From positions 1 to 64,000 of the forward strand of contig JAHQIW010002110.1 of assembly GCA_019055375.1 (NCBI GenBank): a stretch of 64,000 nucleotides of DNA, read 5' to 3'. Every line of letters starts with the position of its first letter. Positions within the stretch are counted from its first letter, which is position 1. The translations under genes were made by a program, and so were the position numbers. Below are positions 35,400 to 48,699 of this stretch, in pieces. The notes below the pieces were generated by a model. The model saw only the letters and a program-made list of their open reading frames with translations, was not told the DNA's origin and did no database searches. The stretch is from Parelaphostrongylus tenuis. Lineage: Eukaryota > Nematoda > Chromadorea > Rhabditida > Metastrongylidae.

Positions 35400-35575
35400 T
35401 GTCTTCTTCCTGAACGCCGTAAAGCGGAGGTTGAGCGATCTACCTGCAATCTCGAGGACAGCCTGTCTGTGGCGTTCCACAAAGCGTTCTTACTGACTGC
35501 CGAAGAGAGATTGAGGAGAGGGAGTAAAGCTCGGCTCTACGTGCACCGCGACTAGCATCACAACCACTCGGCCAT
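35400..35575 (-). mobile_element. tRNA-derived SINE, family B
   Basis: The minus strand begins CTATGGCCGAGTGGTTGTG and carries the same tail block (CGCCACAGACAGGCTGTCC, AGGAAGAAGACAAGC) as the copy in intron 1 of copy B. Confidence 0.7.
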
Positions 35576-36539
35576 AGATGGCCCGATACCGGATCCACTG
35601 TCTCTCAAACAGCCTTACATTGCAACTTTTCACCACAAAACCTGAGTGTAATGTTTTCAAGAGAATACGTCCAAGCCGCCTTTTTCTACATAATTAACGG
35701 CGACCTTACAAATGCGCTCTGCTAATGAATCGTATTGGCCATCGATTAAGCAGCTGAAACCACAAACTAACATCAGTCGATGTATTTTTTCATGTAACGA
35801 ACATCAGAAATACTCTTGAGGCACTGCCTTGAAAAAACCTCTAAGTACACTAAGTCCGAAGTTCAAAGGTAACATTCAAACTAGAGTAGCCTTTTTTCTG
35901 CCAGTTGTTTAATCGGCTCAATTTATCACCACAGTTGTCCTTCTTTGTAACAAGAAGTGTGCTATCTACCGAATGGGAACGTCTACCACGCACAATATTT
36001 TCTCGTTTTCAGTCACTTTGGAAAACTGATGTACCATATCACTCGAACCGTCCAGCAATCATTGCCAAAAAAAACAGAGTCGGATTTCTTAACAATTTCA
36101 AAGAGTTAGGGCGAAAGACAGACACGGTTTCCTTTTCACTTCCTCGTAGTAGTGGATTCCTATTGCTAGCTCAGTTCCAGGTTCGCTCTAGAGCCAGCAC
36201 ATTTTTACGAAAAGCTCCACTTTGACTACCACTCGGCCTATCCTTTAGCAGAAGAGAATTTACGAAAGCACTTAGTGGATAACCCTAAAGAGACATAAGA
36301 CTTACCAGCCCCAATCCACTTTCTGTAAAATTCGTCGCGCAAAAGTTGAGTACTCTTCCCGGCCCGACCCATATAAGGTTAACGGTGTATTTTATTTTCT
36401 GAATCGCTTCAATACAGCTTTTCAACAGTAAATATAACATTTTAATTCGCACTTAAGCACTTCACGCACAGCAAAGCTTTTCTAAAAGACTCAGAAATTA
36501 TTTCATAGCACAAATTTGACAAATTTATTACTGTTTTTG

Positions 36540-36810
36540 CTTTTTGGAAAAGCTCTTTATTGCGTTGCATCACCGAAATTAAGATTGCATTTCACATTCG
36601 GCGCTCATACCTTGCACTGGTATGTGGATGGATTTCGGGACATTGATATCGAGCCCATCGCATATCAGTAACCAATCAATAGCTCAAATCTCGAGAATTT
36701 CAGTGGTGTACTTGCTTTTCAAGAAAATTTCTTAACGCACTATAGCAGTAAGAATAAAATTGTTTTGCACATATGAGTACTTTCGCTGGGTACAGCTTTT
36801 CTGTCAGATG
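36540..36810. repeat. Dispersed repeat, copy 2
   Basis: Aligns with 460-730. Neighbouring sequence at 37.4-38.9 kb holds further family fragments, including GTGTTAGCAA-like and AATAAAATTATGTTCCACATGG phrases. No coding content is seen between 35.6 and 38.2 kb. Confidence 0.6.
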
Positions 36811-38274
36811 GTCAATAACCATCCGATAGCACATATCTCAACATTTCAAACTACATGCCTGGTTTTCAAGAAAGACTTCTTCATGCCTCGTTACAGCTAG
36901 AGGAACAGGGTTTTGCACTCAACACACATTTCTGCTCCTATATGGGGATAGGTTCCGCAACATTGGCATCAAGCTATAGCGCTTTCGGAACATTCACAAC
37001 AAACGGCATCGAGCTACTGCGTTTAAACTTTGTCAGAAATGCTTCCTAGAATTCACGGAATTCTCTTATTTTTGAGCATTTTTACTCTACCAACTAGCGG
37101 AAAAAACGGACAAGCTCTTACAGAAGCATGGTCTGCTACGAGTCAAACGTCGTTGCAAGAAAGGCATCGAAAGAAGATTCAGCTCTTTTCATAAACTGTA
37201 TGGCGATGCTACAAGTCTAGATGTTGCGACAAGATTAGAATTAGAGTTGGAAATTCGTTCCAGAACACCTCTTATTGCTTTGTAACTACTTCTCTCCAAA
37301 ACTCACTCGTTCTTTTCAAAAGGTGCGTCCCGATTGCGAAACGCACTTATTCTTTTGGCTATAACAACGCATTAAAAAGTCTTTTATGAAAAGCACGCAT
37401 TGTTTGAATCGCTGAGATTTGCGCTATCGAGTGGTTATTGTTACATGACTCTAAAATAAAACTTCATTTTTACTGTTACACAGCAGTATAAAAGCCACTT
37501 CAAAAAATACAGGGCTCAACTTTTTGAGAATCAGCTATCGAATGACTACTACAAAGTCTAACAAAGCAAAACTGCATTTTTTGAATATGGGTGTTGATAG
37601 GAAAAAAGAAAAAGTAGTAAAAGTTGTATTCGTTTGTGCATTAGCACTACAGCTAAAGCAGGCGGAGACCCAAATTCAACGCGTAACACTTGCTTTAGGC
37701 TCATTCACTGAAATTTCTTCTACTCTGCTCATCTTGTCCTCATTCAGAATCGGACATGCACTCCAGCTCACTAATCGCTCTGTTTGCTTCGAAATAGCAT
37801 AGCCTCTTACAACAGGGTATTTAATGCTAGACGGCGACAAATGAGAAACCGAATTCATTTGCTGAAGAAGAACTTCTCATAGGGATACTGTAATTATTCA
37901 AAAACGTAGATTTCCAACTGCAGCCCCACGTGGCCGGTTTTTTCAAACACGCTTTTATAACGCTTCGAAATCCAAAATAAAATTATGTTCCACATGGTCA
38001 CAAGCTTTCTTCTTATCTCGCTTACATTTCGCTGGCCAAAACTTCTTAGAGTGCTAGAGCTCATTTGATAACACGAGTTTCGAAGAATTCAAAAATGGTT
38101 TTGTTTTTGAAAAAGCTCTTTTGATACCGCTGTAGGGAAGAAAAGATTGTGCTCTTCACTTCTCCGGGCACAGCTTTTTTTTCAGACTATTAGTGATCAT
38201 TCGATAATCAACCAGAACTCTTTTTATTTGATCGCCTTTAGCGGTGGTACGATTTTATAATATATCTAGTGATG

Positions 38275-38365
38275 AAGAGTGATGTGCAAAAGTTCTGTGC
38301 CAGCTAGGATTCGAAACCATATGTCACCCTATAAAGTTTTACACATCACTCGCCATTACTGAGTA
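38275..38365 (-). mobile_element. SINE family A fragment
   Basis: The minus strand keeps the B-box half (GGTTTCGAATCC). The flank that ends ACATCACTCGCCATTACTGA then GTATAATCATTC matches the tail of the 6.1-kb SINE. The A-box half is mostly lost. Confidence 0.5.
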
Positions 38366-40780
38366 TAATCATTCGACAACGTACGTTTCAATGATTCATC
38401 GCTGCGCATATTTTCCGGAAATATCGTTAGCAGGGAGAATAAGATCAAGTTTTAGATTCTTGGTAAGCCTGTATAACGAATAGTCCATGAAATCGGGGAG
38501 GGCTCGTTAGATCGACTTTCGGGTCGCTGGATATTTGAAATGTAACTCGTTTTTCAAATAGGAATTTTTCTCCGCTTTGGAAAAGAGTCCCGATAAATGA
38601 TTAAACCAGGTAGTACGCAAGTTTCTCTACACGTTTATATGCTTTTCGTTCTTCCAGCGAATCATACGCATGGTAAAATGAAGGCGAACGGCGGGTGTAA
38701 AACATAATTTTATTCTGGATTCTACAGCGTATAAGAGGGTGTTTTGAAGAACCATCCGCGTAACCAGAAATCAGAGCTTTGCAATGATTGCTAACACTCC
38801 CATAGAAAAATTCTGTCCAGCGAGTGAGATCGGTTTTTTATTTGTCGCCGACTGACATTCAAGCACCGCAATAATTGTTCCTAAGCATCTTGTTTTGAAT
38901 TAAGTGTGTTAGCAAACTTGAAGCTCTCAAAAAAGACAAAATGCTTTCTCGCCAACGTCATTCACATGTAAGCGCTGAGTATTAAATACGATGTTGCCTC
39001 CTAAACAATGTCATCCAAAAGATGTAGAGTTTTTTCACTTCAATGTACAGTGCTCATTCTGATTTTTAAGATCCGAAAGTGAAGATGGCAGGACCTTTAA
39101 GCGATCCTTACATGATTTCTCTGTTAGCTACAATCTCGACAGTGATAGGATGTGGAGTGATGCCTGCGGGTCGAAGTAGTGAAAGAAAGATTGTTGTTGC
39201 AAATATTTTCAAGATATGGTAGATGTTCATGAATTTCTGTCAGATTGATTATTATAGACACTTAACAATACTATAAATCTTCTGTGATTCGAGGTTTATA
39301 ATGAAAGGATATCGCATCCAAAATGAAATTCAGAAAATAGGTTTGAACCACAATTCCAAATAACGAATCACATTAAATTTTTCACTAAGAAGCTACAAAA
39401 TCTTGTTGAAGCGAGCACAAGGACCTTCACGGTCACCGGGTTCTCTTTGCCTGTGGCAATGGTGTACGTGACAAAGACTGGAGAAGCTGCTCGAGTTTCT
39501 GGTACTGCTGCAAACAAAGGAGGAGCTCAGGCACTTGTGCAACGTCTTGTGATGCAAATAGTAAGTTAGCAGTTCCTAGATTTTATCTACTTTTCTTTCA
39601 TAACTTTAAGAAAGCCTGAAGAGTGAACTACTATTTTCCGACACTTCGTCAACTTTTCAATGCTAGCATGACTTAGTTTATTTGCTGTTCAAATGTGACT
39701 CCGCCGTTTTTTTTTTGGTGCTGTAATAATAATAAGAGTAAAGATATGGAAGTTCTTCTTTTGTTTGAAGTGTCTCAAAAACACTATTCGTTCAATTGTC
39801 TTTTATGTGTAAGATATTTTACAAGATGGTTTTGAGTAGGACTTCGAATATGACGACTTTTGTACCTGAAAAACGTCATTTGCGGAAACTTCACTTTACA
39901 GCACCAGAAGTAAATGCGAATGACTTGATTTTCGCTTTGTTCAGTTGCTGATTTTTTAAAAACAATTTGGTATAAAATGTTGCTAAAACTACCATAAGAT
40001 ACAGCTGTCGCGGAAACAAATTCGCTTTCTACTTATGCATGAATGGCGCGTAGGGGTAGAAGGTTAGTGAAGCAGCCGCATGATTAGTGGAGCTTCCCGT
40101 GGACGGCCCGAGAGCGACTGATTCATCAGATTCCTCGCTGTTCTATTTAGTTTTAAACTTCTACTTATTAGATGTCCTCTCGGCGACCGTGTCACCGCCT
40201 AGGTTCTATCAGTAATGCACTACAAGTTTGTTGCATGATAACGTCCGACGTCATGTTGCAAAACCGGTCGAAAAAGGTTATAAAAGAGATGGGGTGTAAG
40301 GTTTTAGGAGGATTTACCTTACCTGTTCTACTCTTCGGACTACACCGTTAGGTTGACCCTTGATTTCTACCACCAAAATTAAGCTATAAATTAGCAAATA
40401 TGAGAAATAGTGCTTATCAGGCACAAAAGTCGTCATCTTCGAGTCCTATAAAGCCAACTTACAAAATATTCTAAGTTCTTTTCAATACACGGCACAGGAT
40501 GAACAAACGACTCCTTTCGTGGGACAAAAGGTTTTCATAAGAGTGTGAGTAATCATTAAAAGGCCCAAATCTCTGGACAGCGCTGTACATAGTCGCATTT
40601 TTGAAAAGACCTTTCTATAACAACGTGAAACTCGGAATGAAATTATGTTTCACATCGATCGCATAATTTAGTTATTACATTGCTAGAAGCACGAAAACCA
40701 CATGAACGTGTAGAGAAAAATTTTTAGTAAATTCTTATATTCTTCTCAAACTACACACGTGGTGTCATAACATCTTCACT

Positions 40781-41590
40781 CAGACACTTGATGTTTTGAC
40801 AGTCTCGCGCTCTTCAGTGCCTGGAAAGGACAAATTGTCTGCAATCCGATCAGTCAAATGCCTCCAATACTCTTTCAGAAAAAGTCACCAGACCTAGATT
40901 TCAATCGCATGAAGCACAAAATCAGCCCTCATCGTACTCACCATCTTTTTGTATGTGTTTCCACTGAACGATCCAAGTGGAGATCACCGGAAGGAGATCA
41001 CATAGGCTCGTATTGCACCCTACCCATCAAAACAATAGTCTTATATACCGACTCATATTACGAGTGATAACGAGAAATTCATCCCTGTGGTTTATATGGC
41101 TGGATTAGTTGTATCAATTCACAACGTTTCTAAAATCTTTCTCCCTGACTTTGTGTTCCTGTGCAAGGATGGTGAATTCTAGGTCAAAATTCACTCCATT
41201 ATGAGTTTGTGCCTTATGCGTGCCTGGTAGATTGTTTGGTTTAGTGCGTTTGCCAGCTACACTGTTCTTCCATGCTGACTTAGAGTGGCCTACCCGTCTC
41301 GCCAATATATGTTTGCAAGCTTTGCAAGAAATTAGGTAAACTTTTTCTATGTTCATGCAGTCAGCGTTTGTGCCATTAGAGCATATTCGGCATTGACATC
41401 GTTGTACAGAAACGCTCATATAAAATGTTGCGAACTAATTAATGCCTCAGAGTACTCGTTGGAATTTCAATGATAGCAACCGGTTTCTCTAGACCTGATC
41501 TTTTCAAACAAATTTTATAGCTGTATTTATCTCATTTGGAAAGAAGGAAAGAGGAAAGGGACTTTGCTTAACTTAGAATTTTTTTGGATG
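40781..41590 (-). mobile_element. Penelope-like fragment, GIY-YIG end (old pair, left)
   Basis: The minus strand carries a decayed GIY-YIG region (41114-41419: VYLISCKACKHIL...GTHKAQTHNG...FTILAQEHK), then 3' untranslated sequence similar to 55.75-55.98 kb, and a worn hammerhead-like end (CACTGAAGAGCGCGAGACTG) at 40786-40822. The YIG motif and several frames are lost. Confidence 0.75.
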
Positions 41591-41624
41591 CGACCCTTCA
41601 ACGTAAAAATAAATTTATGCGATA

Positions 41625-42715
41625 AAGGCTACATTACGAAGTGGTATCGAAAACCAAGTAATGGAATTATTCCGGTTGATTACGTTTTCTAGCATCCCTC
41701 ACACTCGAAAGAGGCTTTAATAGCAGCATGCTTCGAACAGCAGCCGGTGTGTGTGCTGGAAGACAGCAGAGATTAGAATTCGTGAAATGGGTTAGGAAAT
41801 CATTCGTATTAGCTACGAATTTGTGAATCTTCGGCTTAGGCTTACAAGAAACAACACGTTTCGGAACGAAAATTCTAACAAAATCAGAGTTTTGTTCTTC
41901 TTCCGCCTCTTTCTAATGACATAAGTACAGCTACAAGATGTTGTTGAAAAGAGCAGGTTTGGATAGATTGTTAACGATTATTGAAACATCAGTGAATCCT
42001 CTGAGGCGCCAATCCCTCTGAACCTCTCATATGACCGTCTCACTATAATGAAATATTGTAAAATAAGTCCAAACGGAAGAGACGGTGATTGCATGAGTGC
42101 AGGCACAGTTTGCCTAATCTCTTGCAAAGCGTGCGCCGAAAAATACATTGGCAAAGCCGATAGGTGACTCTATGTCCGCACAGAAGATCACCTAGCTGAC
42201 AAACGTAACTTCAAAGGAAACACCTTACGCATAGGGCACAGACGCACAGAAGAGTGATTCTTTACATAAAAGTTACCGTCCTTGCGCAGGAACATAAAAC
42301 ATTGGCGCGAAAGATTATTGAAGCGTTCTGGATCAATACGACCAAATCACCTATAAACCTCGGGGAAGAATGCTTTGTTATCACTTGTCACACGAACCAG
42401 TATATAAGACTTCTTCAAATGAGTAAGGTACACTACGATTCTATGTGATTTCCTTCTGGTGATCTCCGGTTGAATTATTTGGTGAAATACACATAAATTT
42501 GCGGTATGTTGAAAGTTCATTTGATGCTTGCTGCGAATGAAATCTGAATCTGGTGATTTTTTGTGAAGGACTAATGGAAATGTTTGATTGATTGGACTGT
42601 GAGCAAGTTCATCTTTCCGGGCTCTGAAGGAAACGAGTTTGCCGAAACGTTCGCTGTTCGAATAAATATGATTATAACACCGCGTGTTTGGCTTAGAAAG
42701 AAAATAGGGAATCAC
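41625..42715 (+). mobile_element. Penelope-like fragment, GIY-YIG end (old pair, right)
   Basis: It starts with the reverse-transcriptase thumb region (GGCTACATTACGAAGTGGTA), passes through a GIY-YIG region in broken frames (LISCKACAEKYIGKADR near 42115-42165; TVLAQEHKTLARKIIEAFWI, 42270-42330), and ends in a hammerhead-like motif (GGCTCTGAAGG...GCCGAAACGTTCGC, 42619-42656). It is arranged tail-outward against the left fragment, exactly like the 55.7-58.3 kb pair. Confidence 0.8.
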
Positions 42716-44879
42716 TGAAGCATGGCGAGGTAAATATATAGTCGATCTTGAGAGAATTCTTTGATATTGAAATCAGACGTTCAATTTGGCGTTTCTTTCA
42801 AAGCGGAGAAGCAATTTCTGATTAAATGACAAAGATTACACCCGCCGAAGGACTAGTCGATAGGTGGTCGCACCCACCCCTTGCCGTCCAGCCAGCGTCT
42901 CGTGAATTGGCCAAAGTACACTTGCTCCCATATGTGAATCAATATTTTTTCCCTGCTACACTGCAAAGATGCGGTTTTTCTAGAAAGTAAGCACAGCGTT
43001 ATAATCTTTGAATCCTAAGCTAATGAAAGGTTATTAATGGTCTAAAGATAAAGCTCTGTCTTACAAGAAAAGTGCGAGTGTAAAACAGAAAGCTTGTCCA
43101 TCTTTAATAACGTCAGAAAAAGATTTTTCTTAAGAACCGGGCACTTATCAGGCTAGCCAGAGATTTGAGCTTTCGGATGACTAATATTATTATGAAAAAT
43201 TCTCGTTTAGAGGAAGGAATTTTTTCTCCTTCCAGTGCCGCCTAACGGAAAGTCCATACTTTGTATATGAAAACACATAAATAAAGAGCTTTTTAACGCA
43301 CTTTCAAGCGAAAAAGAGACACTGCATATGCTATTTTTGCTTATTACAGCAAAAAAAAAAACGGCGAGTCATGTTTGTACGTCTCATATCTGACTTGACC
43401 GAATATTTCCACATTAACCCTTCAAATGATGTAAGACGATTTTAAGTCAACTCACTGTTAGCATCACTTACGAACCACTGCAATGCGAGGAAGTCGCCCT
43501 TGGTCTGACCGAAATGGGTGGGTCTTTCAATAATCAATATTATCTAAAAAGTCTGGGGTAGAAATACAACAAGAATCGGCAATAGTGAGACTGTGTCCCC
43601 TATTGTCTAAAGCAAACCGTTCCTTGAAGATGTACAAGGAATGTAGTATAATATGAGAAAAACCATCATAATAACCTGAAATTGAATCCTTCACAATCAC
43701 CTCTTTTGAACTAATTCTTACGAAACTCTTTTCCTATTAATAATGTTCCAATGGGAGCTGATGGTAAAAGGGTTCCAGAGATGAAAACATACTTGAAACT
43801 GCCTAGAACTTTCTTAATTTTTGTTATAATGGAAGAAGATATCTTTTGAGCCTGCATTTTATTTTGCAGTCAGTATGATGCCGGATAAGGTTTCACAGCG
43901 CTGCATCATCGTTGACAGTACAGTGACGGGAATTTGTACTGCTACTATAAGGAACGAGAAAGCATGTAATGCAGGCCCAGACATGGTGGCATTAACGAGT
44001 CCTGTCAATTATACTTCTATTACAGGAAATCTTTCGGTTTGTACAACTTTGTGTTTTCATACAAAGTCGTTTATTGAAAACTTTTTGCGCAGACCACAAA
44101 TATCATTATGGCGAACAGATGTGGCAGAAAGTAATGAACAGAGCGGTTCGAATGTTGGTAACAGGTCCATTTAAATCTCACTTCTTCTCGGCAACTGGTA
44201 CTGTCAGTTGAAACTGAAATTAAATTACGATGTGCATAAGGCAAACGTTCTTCTCTGATTGATAACTATTGTAATAATAAGATGCGAGTAACTGGCATAT
44301 CACAGAGATGACGACTGATACGAGTAATGCAGTAAATTACGTGAAGCTCACAATGTGATGAGTTTGAATTAAGTACTTTCTATAAAAATGCTGTTGATAA
44401 TTTTCAAGTATAGGATTACAATTACAGGAGCAGTCTCCCTTCTTCTATAATTAGCAAAGGTGCATCTATATCATCTCTGATCATTGCTCGATAGCATATA
44501 TGGTGATTCCGTGTTCCTCATCGCATACGCGATACGGTGTGCTCTCAGCATTGTATTCTCGACTTTTCAGTTTCTAACTTATTTGTAAAGTAATGTAACA
44601 AATCTTGTGTGAAAAAGTCCCTATGGTTTACTTCGACACCTAAATCAAAGTCTTCTTTTGTCAAACACTATTCGCCGCCCTCACTCAGTACTTAGCGATG
44701 TAGATACCTTTGCTTATGATACCTAGTCAGTAGGTTCAATCACCATCGTAAGTGGTACAGGCTTTAACAATATTCCACTCATTTTTTTCTAGCATGGTTA
44801 TGTTGCTCAGCTTCGAGCGAGATGACGTTTGCGAGCTTCATTCTGCTTTCCTGAAACTTTTTCCATCGACAAATGCAGA

Positions 44880-45490
44880 AAGGCTCCTTTTAACCAGTTG
44901 CCGACCACTGGACCCCCCAGCCAATCCGCTACCTTAATGTGCCCCACCCCTGACAACGCTCCCACCAATCACGTCCTTCCTTTGACAGATGATCGCGATA
45001 GAGATTGGAATGATAGTGGTGGTGATGGTAGTGATAGTGAAGATAGTGATAGTGACCATAGTGATAGTGGCGGTAGTGATACCCCGTTGTCCCGCCCCTA
45101 CCAAACACATCTGTCCTTTGTGTTTTCACTATAATATGCTCGAACCTTTGGCACACCAAATCACACCATATTCCATATAGTAATACCGTAACACAAGCGA
45201 TCAATCTATATAATTTGTCCATCATCGCACTATCATCACTATCACTTTCGTCACTAGCACTATCTATGGACACTATCATTATCATCACTATCACTACCAT
45301 CACCACCATTATCATCTCAATCAATATCGCCATCATCTATCAAAGAACAGATGTGATTGGTGGGAGCGGGCCAGGGGTGGGACACATTACGGTAGCAAGA
45401 CTGCTGGGGGGTCCGTTGGTAGACAACCAGCTGACTACGATGACTCTATCTATCGTTATAATGGTCGTTAAAGAGGCCGCCTGCATTCTC
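44880..45490. repeat. Palindromic element with GTGATAG-type minisatellite arms
   Basis: The left arm (44880-45080) and the right arm (45240-45490) are inverted copies. Both have GGACCCCCCAGC, then GTGTCCCACCCCTG-like, CGCTCCCACCAATCAC and then a run of (A/G)GTGATAGTGATGGTAG-like repeats. About 150 bases lie between. Asp/Ser-rich and Ile/Thr-rich frames across it are products of the repeat, not genes. It is probably a foldback transposon. Confidence 0.7.
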
Positions 45491-45924
45491 TTGGAGTCCA
45501 TTTCATTATTATTTCCACCCATCTGTTACCTGTTTTATCTAACATTCAATATACCCATTCTCATTATCTATTAGATTGCCAACTAAATTTTACCGTATTG
45601 CGTTGTCTTTCCTTTTTAATGTGTTTTGAAAAATCACTTTGAGCAATATATTATCCAATAGAGATATTTTATGCCTTTTATGAGGTGTGTTTTTGCACTA
45701 ATAGCACGGTGCCTTTAGGTTCTGTCAGCTTCTTAGAAAAGGATATACACTCCACATATGCAGGAATTGAAGCTCAATTATTCACACTGCTTGTGAAGTG
45801 ATAAAATCACCTGACGTATAGTATTTCACAGTCGACTGTTCGTAGCTGAAGGAACGTGTACTGTAATACCTTTCGTTTCGGCTGTTTTTTGAAACCTTGC
45901 TTAACAGAATATAATCTTATATCG

Positions 45925-45972
45925 TGTTACCACTGATGAGACCAACAGGCTGAAACCTACGTCTAGCGCCAT
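45925..45972 (+). ncRNA. Hammerhead-like relic
   Basis: CTGATGAG (45933-45940), then ACC-AACA-GGC and TGAAAC, then ACGTCTAGC. The core halves are in the correct order and spacing, but stem II has a mismatch and no clear stem I is seen. It is probably dead. Confidence 0.35.
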
Positions 45973-46194
45973 TTAAGTGCCATAACAAATCTAATGAAGG
46001 TTTCAAAATATGTTATCAGGCCAAATTTTGCCGTTTTTTTGCAATTTTTGTTCATCTACGATGGATTTATTTTTTGGTCCTTCTTGTTGCGCTTCATGTA
46101 TTCGAAAGATCGTGACTTTGAGATTTTGAATATATAAGCCACTTTATTTTCTGTAATTGTTCTTCTCACTTCAGAATGGATACTTCAAAATTCA

Positions 46195-46690
46195 AGATGC
46201 GTGAGACTATTGTATAAGTTTCCTCGGTCATTCTGCCACCTAAGCGACACGAAACTTGTGTAAAGCACTTGAAGACGAGGCGGTTGATCTACGAAGTGAA
46301 CAAAGATGGTTTAAAAAGTTCCGTGAAAGCGATGACAACACGTCAATTTGGTTGTAACAGCTTTATTAAAGCGATGTTATTTGCTGAAGACAACGCTCGC
46401 TCATGTATTGCCCGCCTGACATTGAAAAGATTGAATATATAGGGTGGAAACGCTTGAATCACCCATCGTATAGACCAGATACTGCTCCATGTGACTACCA
46501 TTTCTTCAAATCACTGCAACATTCCTTGATAGGAAAACACTTTGCCGAAGGCAATGATGTGATAAGGCACATTTGTGAGTATTTTGTTTCAGGAACGCCG
46601 AAATTACATCGTTGATTCATCAAAGAATCACCAAAAATTTGGCAAAACACTATTGATTTTATTGGAGCCAAATTTGATTAAAAATACTTT
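46195..46690 (+). pseudogene. Mariner transposase relic, internally deleted
   Basis: Three plus-strand frames together follow the order of a mariner transposase. An N-terminal part has the phrase TTRQFGCNS. A jump follows to the region around the second catalytic Asp (EDNARSCIARLTLKRL). The C-terminal part has HPSYRPDTAPCDYHFFKSLQ (equivalent to the HPPYSPDL.P.DYH.F block) and IWQNTIDFIGAKFD. Stops, frameshifts and a large central deletion remove much of the catalytic core. Confidence 0.8.
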
Positions 46691-47443
46691 TTTATTCATG
46701 CCTCAATAATTAAATTTTTGCTGCTACACAAATTAGTTTTCAACCTAACATGTTTAAACCTAGAATTGGATAAATGGAAGCTCTCGAAGATTGGGGAAGC
46801 GTATTCGGGATAAATGTTGCCAGTGTCATAATATCTACTGTTCCGGGTGATGCGCAAATTTCTTGACATACCCGAAGTGTCAGCCCATATTTCTGCTGCA
46901 TAGTAATGCGCTTGGGGGATTGTTAAGTCGAAAATTTCAAAAATTTGAGTTCGTAGTTATGCTTCGAGTTTTTGGGGTTTCTTCCTTGTAAGACACGAAT
47001 GCTGGCGCGATTATGTATCTATTGCATCTATTTCCCTTTTTAAGTGTTCTCCGTGCTTACAGATCAAAATCATGAGTATGGGTGGCCATTGTAACTGCAG
47101 AGCCATTTAGTTCAGTGCCCCTCATCTTCGTCAATAGGTTATTCATGAAGTGGACCTTTGTCCTCTCTGAGTAAAGTTCAATCTTTTTCCACATCACTGA
47201 GTTCTTAGAACATCGCTTATGCTTCACTGAAGTGATAGATAACGACTTCACTCGCGACTGAAGATTCGATAAAAATTTTCCCTCAATGCATATGAGCTTT
47301 TCGTCAAAATCGAATGACTTCTTTATCCACTACAATTCGGCAGCGAACAGCTTCATCGACATAATGTTGCATTGTCAAACCTCTTTTTCTAATCGCATGG
47401 TAAGGGGCCGATAGATGAATTGTATTTTTGTGCTACAGATTCG

Positions 47444-47972
47444 ATAGCAGTTAGCTATTGGCTGTCAATGAACGGCTCTACGTCTTCGTCGAAAAGCGCT
47501 CATACGGCCACGCTTGCTTCTACGCTGTCAGGCGTTCCTATGCACTCGTTAAACGGTAGAACGAAAAACAAATAGTACTCCAAAAATCAAAATCGGAATC
47601 CCGCTTGTTCAACTGACAGCGCCTCACCCATAGTGTTTGATATAGACGTCATCTGCGTGAAGGACTTGTAAAGTTCACCCAACAAGTATATCAAAAGGCT
47701 ATTGTGTGCTCGTTCAGTCACCTTTTTAGGTTGCACGATATAGCGCGAGTCCACCAGCGATGTGAGATTTTTACTCTTTATAAGTTACATTTCATCCGGC
47801 TAATTGGGTTTATGAAAACGTGAAAAAAAAGTGGGTGCATCTTCTTTCATCAGCACAAGAAGATAATTTTGTAGGCTCCAACTGCAAGAAAGTAAGCAGA
47901 ATGCTACGGAGTCCTGAGCCATGCCTCCATTCGTGATTTTCACCCTAAACCAAATTTCGAAAGGTAGAATTG
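47444..47972 (-). repeat. Inverted repeat, left arm (529 bp)
   Basis: Nearly identical reverse complement of 48700-49227. It contains, on the minus strand, the same RTE-derived piece (LLGELYKPFTQ, VEQAGFRFDFWSTI) as the right arm. Confidence 0.9.
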
Positions 47973-48699
47973 CGAGCGGCTTTTTTAGTGAAAAATCAAG
48001 GGCTTAGAAAATAGTTGTGAAGCGAAGAGATTGCTTTTGAGTCTTTCCGCTATCAGTTCGAGACAAGACGTAGTAATGGTCCATCTTCTTTCATCAGCCT
48101 ATGTAGCTAATTTTATTCCCAAAGAATCCGATGGCACTATAAGCCTAGACCGTTTTTCATACGCCTTCAATAGCTTTTATGTCTACAACGACACCAATAC
48201 TACTGCAGAGATCTTCTGCAGCTGACATTTAGTGACAGTATTTCATTCATGCAGTGCTTGATTCGTTTCGAGCTGCCGACATAGACGAGCAACATTACAA
48301 GAAAGACTAACTGCACAATCGGCGAAAATTAGTGTGATTCGAGGAAATGCTAAAAAGATAAAAAATTATCCATTGCAAAAAATTAGAACAACGCTGTGAA
48401 ACTACACAGTGAAGTAAAATATTAATACCCGTATACGTGATTATTACTTCTGATGGACCAGTATAACTGTTACTTCAATCGTCTCAGGGTAATCTAAAAC
48501 TGAAATCAAATGAGTTCAATTGATTGGAATTCATGTAACACATTGAATTATATGCCATGCTAGGGGAATCATGATTCTGCATCAGAAATTCAAGTAATCG
48601 ATGTGTGGGATTACCGGTACTAGTATACATACATATTTTTGCTTCGGTGCCAAAAATTATTCAGCCAAGAGAATTTTTCGTCTACTTCACATGAAATTC

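Larger units (their letters stand above)
39085..44239 (+). pseudogene. Secreted-protein family copy D, split by a Penelope pair
   Basis: Exon 1 (39085-39175) is intact: a leader from MAGPLSDPYMISLLAT ending IGCGVMPAGR. Exon 2 (39412-39560) is intact and in phase: STRTFTVTGFSLPVAMVY...ALVQRLVMQI before GTAAGT. Only the second half of exon 3 is found (43439-43517, ILSQLTVSITYEPLQCEEV, donor GTGGGT); its first half is gone. Exon 4 (43870-44239, acceptor TTTTGCAG) opens with VSQRCIIVDSTVTGIC, then has internal frameshifts, although QTTNI and the last residues LSVETE...RCA are readable in other frames. An inverted Penelope pair occupies 40.79-42.72 kb, between exons 2 and 3. The spacing and the loss of half an exon suggest the insertion accompanied a deletion. 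Confidence 0.75.

Noticed and set aside
44829..45574. Asp/Ser-rich and Ile/Thr-rich open frames
   Set aside because: They are translations of the GTGATAG-type minisatellite within a palindrome, present in opposite frames in both arms, and not genes.
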